NCBI GenBank assembly: GCA_031127085.1 | Contig: JARIEY010000014.1 | Location: 1-32,275, forward strand | DNA from: Gemmatimonadota bacterium | GTDB lineage: Bacteria; Gemmatimonadota; Gemmatimonadetes; Gemmatimonadales; Gemmatimonadaceae | DNA length: 32,275 nucleotides | Reading direction: 5' to 3' | Shown: piece by piece, positions 21,624 through 29,786 of the stretch | How the letters are laid out: each line of letters begins with the position of its first letter | Position numbering within the stretch: the stretch's first letter is position 1 | Notes under the pieces: model-generated | What the model saw: only the letters and a program-made list of their open reading frames with translations | The model's database searches: none | Told to the model about the DNA's origin: nothing | Position numbers and translations under genes: made by a program

Positions 21624-21750
21624 GTCACCTGGCCAGTGATCACGTCATGTATTCTACCTTACGGTCACACAATCCTACTACACGACATATAAATTGCTAT
21701 CGCGACACATACTAGACTTTCTCGTCACATAATGTCACTTCTGGTCACAT
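21624..21750. repeat. Seven iteron-like repeats in an exact 20-bp register
   Basis: Heptamers start at 21624, 21644, 21664, 21684, 21704, 21724 and 21744: GTCACCT, GTCATGT, GTCACAC, GACATAT, GACACAT, GTCACAT and GTCACAT. Positions 1, 3 and 4 are invariant (G, C, A). In six of the seven units the heptamer is followed by an A-rich trinucleotide. An extra GTCAC at 21734 sits half a period away. The array fills the AT-rich 323-bp gap between the Fic gene and the Lrp gene and begins 39 bp before the Fic start. It looks like a multi-site operator or replication-type iterons. Confidence 0.75.
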
Positions 21751-21859
21751 AAAGCAACGGGCGAGCGGCTGCCTGACACAGTGAAGCGGGAATGGAGATT
21801 CTACATGCTTTTGCGCAGAGCCGTTGTACACCTGAAATACACAGCACCGCATTATAACG

Positions 21860-21902
21860 ATATCTTTGTGATATTGCAGACAGACTAACGATTCATTAGT
21901 CT
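21860..21902 (+). promoter_or_regulatory. Two palindromes in front of the Lrp/AsnC gene
   Basis: ATATC-5 nt-GATAT at 21860-21874 and AGACTAA-7 nt-TTAGTCT at 21882-21902 are both perfect in the arms. The second ends 6 nt before the ATG at 21909. Lrp/AsnC proteins bind such AT-rich palindromes and often control themselves, so these are probable autoregulatory sites. A TATAAC at 21853 could be a -10 but lacks a matching -35. Confidence 0.5.
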
Positions 21903-21908
21903 ATACAG

Positions 21909-22370
21909 ATGGACACGATTGATAGACGCCTTGTCATCCGCCTGCAGCATGCCGGCCGCGAAACATGGGCCAAGCTCGGTGATTCCCTGGGGCTCACGGG
22001 ACCTGCAATCGCCGAGCGGGTACACAAACTCCAGCAAGTTGGTGTTCTTAAAGGGTTTGCGGCCTTGGTATCGCCTGATGCGGTGGGGGTGACCGTCACT
22101 GCATTCATTGGTGTGTCCATGGAGCGTCCCGCGCTCCGCGATGTCTTCTTGAGTCGGGTGGCGGCGATCCCCGAAGTTCAAGAATGCCACGCCGTGACCG
22201 GAGACGACGACTTTCTGCTGAAGGTGCGCTGCCGCAGTCCGCTCGACCTGGACCGGGTGGTCAGCCAGGAACTCAAAGGAACGCCCGGCGTGGTGCGCGC
22301 CCGTACGACGGTTGTACTGCGGACCACCAAGGAGACGACTTTCGTGCCTATTCCTCCGGATGTCGGGTAG
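21909..22370 (+). CDS. Lrp/AsnC-family transcriptional regulator
   Basis: A 153-residue protein. The N-terminal winged helix-turn-helix (DTIDRRLVIRLQHAGRETWA, then LGLTGPAIAERVHKLQQVGV) is followed by the RAM ligand-binding domain (VTVTAFIGVSM, VQECHAVTGDDDFLLKVRC). In that domain the GDDDFLLK motif is the family hallmark. Such proteins form octamers and sense amino acids or related small molecules. The gene lies 9 bp upstream of the NamZ-like gene, so it probably controls cell-wall or amino-sugar use together with itself. The length is normal and the domain order intact. Confidence 0.92.
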   Translation: MDTIDRRLVIRLQHAGRETWAKLGDSLGLTGPAIAERVHKLQQVGVLKGFAALVSPDAVGVTVTAFIGVSMERPALRDVFLSRVAAIPEVQECHAVTGDDDFLLKVRCRSPLDLDRVVSQELKGTPGVVRARTTVVLRTTKETTFVPIPPDVG

Positions 22371-22379
22371 GGGGGCGCC

Positions 22380-23567
22380 ATGACTCCGGTTCGCTTTGGC
22401 GTCGATCGCCTGATCGCCGACCCTGCCCTGCTGGGCACGGTGGCGCGCGTGGGGTTGGTGACCAACGATGCCGCGCGACTGGCGGCCGATGCCACGCGCC
22501 ATTCTCGAGGCGCGCTGATTGCCGCCGGGGTGCCGGCGGTGCGGCTGTTCGGTCCCGAGCATGGCCTCACCGCCGCGGCCGACGACGGCGCGGCGGTGGC
22601 CGATGGCGTGGATCCGCTGACCGCGCTTCCGGTGGTCTCGCTGTACGGCGAGCGGATGCGCCCCGACGCCGCGTCGCTGCAGGAGCTGGACGCGGTGCTC
22701 TTTGACATCCCCGATGTGGGGGCGCGGTTCTACACGTACACGTGGACGCTCTTCCATATGATGGCCGCCTGCGCCGAGCACGGCGTGCGGCTGGTGGTGC
22801 TCGACCGGCCCAATCCGTTGGGTGCTCGTATTGAAGGGGCCGAGGGACCCGTGCTTGAGGACGGGTGTCGGTCGTTCGTGGGCGAAGACGCGATTCCCAT
22901 TCGCCACCAGCTCACGCACGGCGAACTGGCTCGGCTCTGGCAACGCGAGCGGTTCGGCGCCTGCGCGTTGGATGTGATTGCCTGCAGCGGTTGGACGCGC
23001 GCGATGCGCTGGCCCGAGACGACGTTGCCGTGGGTCCCCACGTCGCCGGCGATGCCGTCGTTCGAGAGCGCGGCGTTGTACACCGGGACCTGTCTGTTTG
23101 AGGCGGCCAACTTGAGTGTGGCCCGAGGCACCGACGCGCCGTTTCAGATGATCGGTGCGCCATGGCTCGACGTCGCCGCGGTGCTGGCCGATCTCGCGCG
23201 CCGCGTCCCCAAGGGGGTGGAGTTCGAGGAGGTCACATTCGTGCCGTCGCTCAAGCCGTACGCTGGCGAGCCGTGCCGCGGGGTGCGCATTCACGTGACG
23301 TCGCCCGGTGCGCTGCGCCCGGTGGCGTTGGGAATGTTGCTGATGGCGGCGATTGCCAGCACGCACCGGCTGCGCTTTCAGTGGGCCAAATATCCGACGG
23401 CCGCGAACCCGGGCGGCGATGGCCACTTTGAGCGGCTCGTGGGACGGCGTGATATCCGTCGCGTGTACGACCGCGCCCCGGACTCCATCGACGCCGATCT
23501 CGTGCGCGAGTGGACGTCGACCGGCGACTGGGCGCAGCGTGTGGAGCCGGTGCTGCTGTACGTGTAG
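22380..23567 (+). CDS. namZ: NamZ-type exo-beta-N-acetylmuramidase (DUF1343)
   Basis: A 395-residue protein with the DUF1343 motifs in order: VGLVTNDAARL, LFGPEHGLTA, VSLYGE, VLFDIPDVGARFYTYTWTL, VLDRPNPLGA, SVARGTDAPFQMIGAPW. NamZ enzymes release terminal MurNAc from peptidoglycan fragments during cell-wall recycling or uptake. In Bacillus the enzyme is secreted, but here no signal peptide precedes MTPVRFGVDRL, so it is probably cytoplasmic and acts on imported muropeptide sugars (inference). The Shine-Dalgarno GGGGGG lies 4 nt upstream of the ATG, directly after the Lrp stop. Confidence 0.88.
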   Translation: MTPVRFGVDRLIADPALLGTVARVGLVTNDAARLAADATRHSRGALIAAGVPAVRLFGPEHGLTAAADDGAAVADGVDPLTALPVVSLYGERMRPDAASLQELDAVLFDIPDVGARFYTYTWTLFHMMAACAEHGVRLVVLDRPNPLGARIEGAEGPVLEDGCRSFVGEDAIPIRHQLTHGELARLWQRERFGACALDVIACSGWTRAMRWPETTLPWVPTSPAMPSFESAALYTGTCLFEAANLSVARGTDAPFQMIGAPWLDVAAVLADLARRVPKGVEFEEVTFVPSLKPYAGEPCRGVRIHVTSPGALRPVALGMLLMAAIASTHRLRFQWAKYPTAANPGGDGHFERLVGRRDIRRVYDRAPDSIDADLVREWTSTGDWAQRVEPVLLYV

Positions 23568-23590
23568 CTGGGACTGCAACCGCGATGGGC

Positions 23591-23620
23591 GAAGGGCGCG
23601 AAGGGGCGCGAAGGGGCGCG
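23591..23620. repeat. Short tandem repeat, 10-bp unit
   Basis: Three units of (A/G)GGGCGCGAA in a row, just after the namZ gene. It could be slippage-prone or part of a larger intergenic element together with the inverted repeat 56 bp further on. Confidence 0.6.
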
Positions 23621-23675
23621 AAGGCCTGGGCGCACGATGGAGCCGATACGCTCGAGCGCCCGCCCCGATGATCGC

Positions 23676-23748
23676 GCACGACGACAGGGGGTCCCTCCCG
23701 CGGCTTATGGGTCATGGAAGCCGAGGGAGGGACCCCCTGTCGTTGTGC
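23676..23748. repeat. Large inverted repeat with 31-nt arms
   Basis: The left arm (23676-23706) and the right arm (23718-23748) pair over 31 positions with one mismatch and one G-T pair. An 11-nt loop ATGGGTCATGG separates them. The inner part includes ACGACAGGGGGTCCCTCCC on the left. It lies 60 bp before the ATG of the spermidine-synthase-like gene. It is longer than a typical terminator, and no T-run follows. A REP-like or MITE-like element is possible. Confidence 0.8.
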
Positions 23749-23808
23749 AATCACCCGAACACCGGGCGCGGTGCCCGACCCGTGCCCAAGACGCTAGGTT
23801 TTTCAGCC

Positions 23809-26800
23809 ATGAACGTCTTTCAACTCGCGCTCACTGTCGCGTTCATCCTGTCCGGCGCCGCTGGACTGATCTACGAGTCCATCTGGAGCCGCTACCTCGG
23901 GCTCTTTGTCGGTCACAGCGCCTACGCGCAGACGATCGTGCTGGTGATGTTCCTCGGTGGCATGTCTGCCGGCGCCGCCTGGGTGGCGCGGAAGTCATCG
24001 ACGCTCAAGTCACCGCTGCTGTGGTACGCGCGCGCCGAGGCCGCGTGTGGCGTGATTGGGCTTGGCTTCCACACGATTTTCACCAGCGTCACGGCCTTCT
24101 GCTACGACACGCTCTTTCCCGCGCTTCCCGGCGGCACCACGCTGCTCGTGGTGAAGTGGGTCATCGCGGCGCTGCTGATCCTGCCGCAGTCGGTGCTGCT
24201 CGGCACCACCTTCCCGCTGATGAGCGCGGGCTACCTGCGCGCAGCATCGCCCGATGGCCGCACGGGGAGTGGCAAGGTGCTCGCCAATCTCTACTTCGCC
24301 AACTCACTTGGCGCAGCGGGGGGCGTGCTGCTCGCCGGGTTCACGCTGATCGCCGCCTTCGGATTGCCGGGAACGCTCACCACCGCCGCCATTCTCAACG
24401 TGCTGGTGGCGGCGATGGTGGTGGCCGCCGTGCAGTTGGCGCAGGAAGCGCGCGAGGCGCCGGTGGACGACGTGCCGGTACCCGCGCAGGCCGAGGGCCC
24501 GACGAGCCCGTGGCTGCCGCGCACGCTGCTCGTGGTGGCTGCGGGCACTGCGGTGTCGTCGTTCATGTACGAGATCGCCTGGGTGCGCATGCTCTCGCTG
24601 GTGCTCGGGAGCGCGACGCATTCGTTCGAGTTGATGCTGTCGGCGTTCATTCTGGGACTCTCGCTGGGCGCATTGTGGGTGCGCACGCGCGCCGACACGT
24701 TTCGCGATCCGCTGCGCGCGTTGGCCATCACGCAGTGGGTGATGGGCGCGCTCGCCATCCTCACGATGTCGGTCTACATGACCAGCTTCACGTGGATGGT
24801 GTCGCTGCTGCAGGCGCTGGCGAAAAGCGACGAAGGGTACGCGCTGTTCTCGTTTACGCGCTATGCCATCTGCCTGGCGGTGATGCTGCCGGCGACATTC
24901 TGCGCCGGCATCACGCTCCCGCTCATCACGCGGATGCTGCTGGCGTCGGGGGCGGGCGAGCGCGCCATCGGCGCGGTGTACAGCATCAACACGCTGGGGA
25001 GCATCGTGGGCGCGGCGCTCGCCGCGTTGGTGCTGATGCCGCTGATTGGCCTCAAGGCGCTTCTGGTGAGCGGTGCGGTGATCGACATGGCGCTGGGCGC
25101 GTGGTTGCTGTGGACGGCCGGCAGCGCATCGCGCACGACGCGGCGAATGGCCATCGGCCTGACCGGCGCCACGGTGGTGATGACGCTGGGCTCCACGCTC
25201 AACGCCCCGTTCACGCGCGAGGTGCTGACGAGCGGCGTCTACCGGTATGGACGCATTGAGCGCGGCACCAAGAATGTGGTCTTCTACGAGGACGGACGCA
25301 CGGCGACGGTGAGCGTGCGCAAGTCGTCGGACACGCGGGAATACTCGCTCTCCACCAACGGCAAGCCGGACGCGTCTATCTCGGCTGCCTGGTTCGACAC
25401 GGTGGTTACCGGCCAGCGGATGATGAACGGCGATGAGAGCACGCAGATTCTGCTCCCGCTGGTGACGCTGGCGCACGCACCGAAGGCGCGCACGGGGGCG
25501 GTGATTGGGCAGGGGTCGGGGATGTCGTCGCACTTCCTGTTGGGAAGCCCGTACCTCAAGGAGCTGACGACGATCGACATCGAGAAGGAGATGGTGCGCG
25601 GCTCGCACACCTTTTATCCAGCGAACCGACGCGTCTTTGACGACCCGCGCTCACGTTTTGTGTACGACGACGCGCGGTCGGTCTTTGCCGCGGCGCGACG
25701 GCCGTACGACTTCATTCTGTCGGAGCCGTCGAACCCGTGGGTGAGCGGCGTAAGCGGGTTGTTCACCGATGAGTTCTACCGCAGCGCACGCCGGTACCTG
25801 GCGCCGGGCGGCGTCTTTGGCCAGTGGCTGCACCTCTATGAGATAGACGACGCGCTGGTGCTGAGTGTGGTGCGCGCGGTGCACCGCAACTTTGCCTCCT
25901 ATCGCATCTACCTCACGATGGACGTGGACATTCTCATCGTCGCGTCCAACGACTCCACGCTGCCTGAGCCGGCGTGGGACGTGTTCGACTATCCGGAAAT
26001 CGCCAAGGACCTGCGGCGTTTCCGGCGCGTGTCGCCGGAAGCGCTGGAGGGGACACTGCTCGCAACACGCGCGTCGCTGGCGCCGCTGATGGGAGCGCGC
26101 GGCCCGATCAACTCGGACTTTCATCCGGTGCTCGACCTGGGCGCCGAGCGCACGCGCTATCGCAAGATCGCGGCGCGCGGCTTCATGGATATGACGGGCG
26201 ACCGGTTCGACATTCTGGCCGCACTCGACGGACGGCGCGTGGGCTTTGGCGCGGAGACGCGCGAGTCGCTGGTGCTGCCACGCGCGGCCAAGCGTGCCGA
26301 GTCGGCGCGTCTACGGGCGGGCGAGCCACCGGCGGAGCTCGACACCACCGACACGGATCGCGAATACCGGCAGATCCGCGCGCGCGTGGCGGCGTTCCGC
26401 GATGTGATGGCCGCCCCGCACGCGCCCACCGATTGGTGGACCTGGTTCCGCATGGCCATCGAGGTGGAGCGCGACATCCACGGCGGCGTAAGCGGCGTGA
26501 TTGATTCGTCGTACTACGCCGAGGTGGAACGCTATATGACCAAGTGGAAGGCGCCCGATGCGGCGCATTCGGCGTGGCGGTTCATGCGCGCGGCCGGCAC
26601 GTACAATTGGGAGGGTGTCACCGCCGAGGTGGCGGCGCAGTTGAAGGCGCGCATCGCGGGGCACACGTGGCTGCCCGTGGACATCATCCGTCCCGCATCG
26701 GTGGTGGCACTGGTGAAGACCGGCGACCGCGTGAAGGCGCGCAAGGTGTTTGAGGTGCTCGATCGTTATTCGGTGCTCGAGGCCGGCGATCTGCGCGTGG

Positions 26801-26856
26801 AGATTCTGCGCGCGCTCGTGCCACCGCCCAAGGCGGTGCGGACCGACCTCCAGTAA
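23809..26856 (+). CDS. Membrane-fused spermidine-synthase-like protein
   Basis: A 1015-residue protein. Residues 1-470 hold about a dozen hydrophobic helices with the duplicated motif SGAAGLIYESIWSRYLGL and SSFMYEIAWVRMLSLVLG, typical of fused MFS/spermidine-synthase proteins. The next 250 residues form a Rossmann-type domain with a variant S-adenosylmethionine loop IGQGSG (567-571), TIDIEKEM (Asp590, Glu592) and SEPSNPWVSGVSGLFT (from Glu639). The last 220 residues are an additional helical extension. The family probably transfers aminopropyl or related groups, but true polyamine synthesis is unproven. I start at MNVFQLALTV because the upstream frame crosses the 31-nt inverted repeat and has no signal. 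Confidence 0.87.
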   Translation: MNVFQLALTVAFILSGAAGLIYESIWSRYLGLFVGHSAYAQTIVLVMFLGGMSAGAAWVARKSSTLKSPLLWYARAEAACGVIGLGFHTIFTSVTAFCYDTLFPALPGGTTLLVVKWVIAALLILPQSVLLGTTFPLMSAGYLRAASPDGRTGSGKVLANLYFANSLGAAGGVLLAGFTLIAAFGLPGTLTTAAILNVLVAAMVVAAVQLAQEAREAPVDDVPVPAQAEGPTSPWLPRTLLVVAAGTAVSSFMYEIAWVRMLSLVLGSATHSFELMLSAFILGLSLGALWVRTRADTFRDPLRALAITQWVMGALAILTMSVYMTSFTWMVSLLQALAKSDEGYALFSFTRYAICLAVMLPATFCAGITLPLITRMLLASGAGERAIGAVYSINTLGSIVGAALAALVLMPLIGLKALLVSGAVIDMALGAWLLWTAGSASRTTRRMAIGLTGATVVMTLGSTLNAPFTREVLTSGVYRYGRIERGTKNVVFYEDGRTATVSVRKSSDTREYSLSTNGKPDASISAAWFDTVVTGQRMMNGDESTQILLPLVTLAHAPKARTGAVIGQGSGMSSHFLLGSPYLKELTTIDIEKEMVRGSHTFYPANRRVFDDPRSRFVYDDARSVFAAARRPYDFILSEPSNPWVSGVSGLFTDEFYRSARRYLAPGGVFGQWLHLYEIDDALVLSVVRAVHRNFASYRIYLTMDVDILIVASNDSTLPEPAWDVFDYPEIAKDLRRFRRVSPEALEGTLLATRASLAPLMGARGPINSDFHPVLDLGAERTRYRKIAARGFMDMTGDRFDILAALDGRRVGFGAETRESLVLPRAAKRAESARLRAGEPPAELDTTDTDREYRQIRARVAAFRDVMAAPHAPTDWWTWFRMAIEVERDIHGGVSGVIDSSYYAEVERYMTKWKAPDAAHSAWRFMRAAGTYNWEGVTAEVAAQLKARIAGHTWLPVDIIRPASVVALVKTGDRVKARKVFEVLDRYSVLEAGDLRVEILRALVPPPKAVRTDLQ

Positions 26857-26863
26857 ACACCAC

Positions 26864-26900
26864 GGGGGCGCCGCTCACATCCGTCGTGAGCGACGCCCCC
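26864..26900. terminator. Bidirectional hairpin between convergent genes
   Basis: Stem GGGGGCG (26864-26870)/CGCCCCC (26894-26900) with a 2-by-2 internal loop and inner GCTCA/TGAGC, loop of 9 nt. It lies 8 bp after the spermidine-synthase-like stop and 19 bp before the end of the convergent S9 gene. Confidence 0.75.
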
Positions 26901-26918
26901 GCGCAATGCGTGCAAGGA

Positions 26919-29621
26919 TTACGGCTGGACGGCGGGCTTCTTCTTGGCCAGCGCCATGCCGTCGTTCTTGACGTAGAGGTCGAGCCACGTCGTCCAGCGC
27001 GCCCACTGGTCGAGCAGCGTCTCCTTGGTGACGGGGCCGTGGTCTTCGTACGGATACATGAAGAGCGACGCCGTCTTTCCGTTGGCGCGCAGCGCCTGCA
27101 TCATGCGGATGGAGCTCACGGGATCGGTGCCGACGTTCTGGTCCTCGAGCGAGTGGTACATGAGCAGCGCACCCTGGAGCTTGTCGGCGTTGAGCATCGG
27201 CGACATGTCGAGGTAGGTCTTCTGGCCGCTCCACAGATCGCGCCGCTCGCTCTGGAAGCCGGTGGGCGTAAGCGTGCGGTTGTACATGCCGTCGCCGGCG
27301 ATGCCGGCCTTGAAGTACGGCGTGTTGACCATTGCGTTGAGCGTGCTGAACGCGCCGTAGCTATGTCCGCCGAGTCCGAGCTTTTGCCGATCAATGAAGC
27401 CCTGCCGGTCGAGCTCGTCGATGACGGCGTAGAGGTTCATGCGCAGATCCGACACATAGTTGTCGTTCATGCGCCCCGCGTCGCCGATGATGGGCGGATC
27501 GAAATTCGCCACCGCGTAGCCCTGCGTGGCGAGGAACTCGATGGTGCGCGGGCCGGAGGCCGGAAAGCGGTTCACGTTTTCCGTGCGCAGCGTGCGGTCG
27601 TAGCCGGCCTGGTCGGTGTACTCGTACGGATAGAACCAGAACATGCCCGGCAGCCGCGTGCCGGCCTGATAATTGGCCGGGAGCGTGAGGCGCACCACGA
27701 ACTTGATGCCGTCGGCGCGCGTCACGATGACGCGCTTGCGCTGCAGCGCGGTGAAGTCGGGAGCGGGGTCGACGTTCTTGGTGAGCGGCGTGACGGCGCC
27801 GGTCTTCAGATCCTTGAGGTAGGCGTTGGGCACCGCGGTGGGCGACTCGCGCGTGACCACGGCGAAGGCGCCGTCATCGTCGAGCAGCGCACCCAGCGTT
27901 TCGGCGGCGTCCTTGGCTCCTTCGAACACGCGCGTCTTCTTGCCTGAGGCGAGCTCGACCTTGTCGAGGAAGTCCTTGGGCGCGTTGGCCAGATAGTCGC
28001 GCGCGTACTGCGTCCCCTTCAGGAAGACTTCACCGGCGGCCGAGACGAGCGCCACTTCGCCGCCCACTGCGCCGCGCTTGGTGACCATTGCCCCCGGATT
28101 GTTGTAGAAGGCCGTCGTGTCGTCGGTGCCGCCGCGCGGACCGCCACCACCGAAGGCCGCCGCGCGTCCACCGCCAGCGAAGGCCGGCGTCCACCCGCGC
28201 TGCCGCACGACGGTCATCCGCTTGGTGGGCTCGGCGAGCTTGACGGCAAAGATCTCACCGGTGCCTGCATTGTTGGTCGCGACAAAGAGCGTCTGCGCGT
28301 CGTCGGTGAAGACGGCGCTTACGATGGGCGTGGTGTGCTGATAGAGCACCTTGATGTCTTTCTCGCCGAACGGCGGCAGCCACTGCACCACCTTTTCGGG
28401 ACGGCCGGCCGCTGCGCCACCGCGGCCACCGGCGGCCGGTGGGCCGCCGGCCGGAGCGCCTGCCGCACCGCCGGCACGTGCGCTGTCGCCGCGCGCTGCG
28501 GAATCCTGCGCGATGTAATAGAACCCGTCGCCCTGCGGCATCCAGGCCAGACCCTTCTTGCCGCCGGCCGCGCCGCCGCGTCCACCGGGACCGCCGGTGG
28601 TGTCGCCGGCGAAGCGAATGGCGCGCTTGGAGATCTCGGCGAGCATTCTCCCTTCGGCATCCCAGACCGCGTCGCGCGTTCCGAAGGCTGTGTACTGCAC
28701 CACATATGAGAAGGGCTTCTGAATGGTGGAAACGCGGAAGTACTTGCCGTCAGGCGACGGGTTGACCGATGAGAACAGCACCGGCACGCCGATCGGTGCC
28801 ACGGTCTTCTTAGCGATATCGATGACGCCCAGCTGGCCGCGAGTTAACCACTCGAAGAGCGCGAACTCGTAGGGCTCGCTCATCAGCGACCAGTAGTTGC
28901 GCTCGGGCGCCTTGGTCCCTTCGGTCCAGAGCCGCACCTGCGGCCCCGTGGCGATCTCGGGCTTCTTGGGCATCGGGTCGCGTTTCTCGGGGAGGAAAAC
29001 CGCGACGATGCTCTTGCCGTCGGCCGTCCAGTCGACCGTGGTGACGAGCGTGGCGAGCAGCGCCTGCTTGGCCACCTGCACCGACTTGCCGGTGGCGATG
29101 TCGGCCACGAAGACGAACGACGCGGCGTCGAAGTTGGCGATGTACGCCACCTTCTTGCTGTCGGGCGACCAGACGGGGGCGCTGACCGTCGCGCCCTTGG
29201 GCGTCTCGAGCGTGACGACGTTGCCGGTGCGCGAATCGATGAGTTGGAGCCCCGCTGCGCCGCGCGCCGTCATTATGCGCGTGCGGTTGGCTTTGGGATC
29301 AACCTGCAAGCCGCCCAGGTAGATGTGCTGTTTGCCATATGTCTGCACGCTCGGCAGGCCTTCGCTCTGCTCCCTGAGGAACCACTTCCGGTCGGGACTT
29401 GGCGTGGTGAGTGCCACCACCAGGTGGCGCGGCGCCGTGATGAGCTTGGCGATGTCGGCGGTGGGCTCGATGTACCCTTCCTTGGCGAGCGTCTCGCGCA
29501 AGGCGGTGATCTTGTCAGGCGATCCGGCGACGCCAGCGTGCTGCGCAACGACCGGCTGGGCGACGAGGAAGAGAATGGCCGCGAGGCGGCCGGCGCGAGC
29601 AAGGAGAGAGCGAGTAGGCAC
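26919..29621 (-). CDS. Secreted S9-family (prolyl oligopeptidase-type) peptidase
   Basis: A 900-residue protein when read from the GTG at 29621, which gives a proper signal peptide (RAGRLAAILFLVAQPVVAQ). An ATG at 29684 would only add an arginine- and proline-rich lead. A beta-propeller (APVWSPDSKKVAYIAN, VDWTADGKSIVAVF) covers about residues 60-590. The catalytic domain has GGHSYGAFS (Ser754), SLEDQN (Asp827) and YEDHGP (His861), so the triad is complete. Two Gly/Ala-rich inserts (GGPGGRGGAAGG and GGAAGAPAGGPPAAGGRGG) interrupt the propeller. The role is periplasmic peptide breakdown. This gene and the plus-strand HEAT-cyclophilin gene diverge from a 165-bp gap. Confidence 0.88.
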   Translation of the reverse strand: MPTRSLLARAGRLAAILFLVAQPVVAQHAGVAGSPDKITALRETLAKEGYIEPTADIAKLITAPRHLVVALTTPSPDRKWFLREQSEGLPSVQTYGKQHIYLGGLQVDPKANRTRIMTARGAAGLQLIDSRTGNVVTLETPKGATVSAPVWSPDSKKVAYIANFDAASFVFVADIATGKSVQVAKQALLATLVTTVDWTADGKSIVAVFLPEKRDPMPKKPEIATGPQVRLWTEGTKAPERNYWSLMSEPYEFALFEWLTRGQLGVIDIAKKTVAPIGVPVLFSSVNPSPDGKYFRVSTIQKPFSYVVQYTAFGTRDAVWDAEGRMLAEISKRAIRFAGDTTGGPGGRGGAAGGKKGLAWMPQGDGFYYIAQDSAARGDSARAGGAAGAPAGGPPAAGGRGGAAAGRPEKVVQWLPPFGEKDIKVLYQHTTPIVSAVFTDDAQTLFVATNNAGTGEIFAVKLAEPTKRMTVVRQRGWTPAFAGGGRAAAFGGGGPRGGTDDTTAFYNNPGAMVTKRGAVGGEVALVSAAGEVFLKGTQYARDYLANAPKDFLDKVELASGKKTRVFEGAKDAAETLGALLDDDGAFAVVTRESPTAVPNAYLKDLKTGAVTPLTKNVDPAPDFTALQRKRVIVTRADGIKFVVRLTLPANYQAGTRLPGMFWFYPYEYTDQAGYDRTLRTENVNRFPASGPRTIEFLATQGYAVANFDPPIIGDAGRMNDNYVSDLRMNLYAVIDELDRQGFIDRQKLGLGGHSYGAFSTLNAMVNTPYFKAGIAGDGMYNRTLTPTGFQSERRDLWSGQKTYLDMSPMLNADKLQGALLMYHSLEDQNVGTDPVSSIRMMQALRANGKTASLFMYPYEDHGPVTKETLLDQWARWTTWLDLYVKNDGMALAKKKPAVQP

Positions 29622-29786
29622 GGGATTCTTTTGTTGAGGTCCGGCCAAACCCGGCGGGCGGTGATGCCGCCGGGGTGCTGCCATCTAATGAATACGCAAT
29701 CCATAGACGGTTCGCTGGCGGCGGCGCGGACCCGGTAGCGGACCGCGACCTTGCGCTTGGCGGGGCCTCTTGGAGTATTGGCTGGC

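Noticed and set aside
21624-21750. CRISPR array
   Set aside because: The conserved part is only about 7 bp and the period 20 bp, too short for repeats plus spacers, and there are no cas genes.
21885-23579. Long open frame antisense to the Lrp and NamZ genes (564 codons)
   Set aside because: It spans two well-supported opposite-strand genes and is His/Arg-rich without domain motifs.
23353-23808. Upstream extension of the spermidine-synthase-like protein
   Set aside because: The frame is open, but it overlaps the end of the NamZ gene and crosses the 31-nt inverted repeat. The membrane domain starts at 23809.
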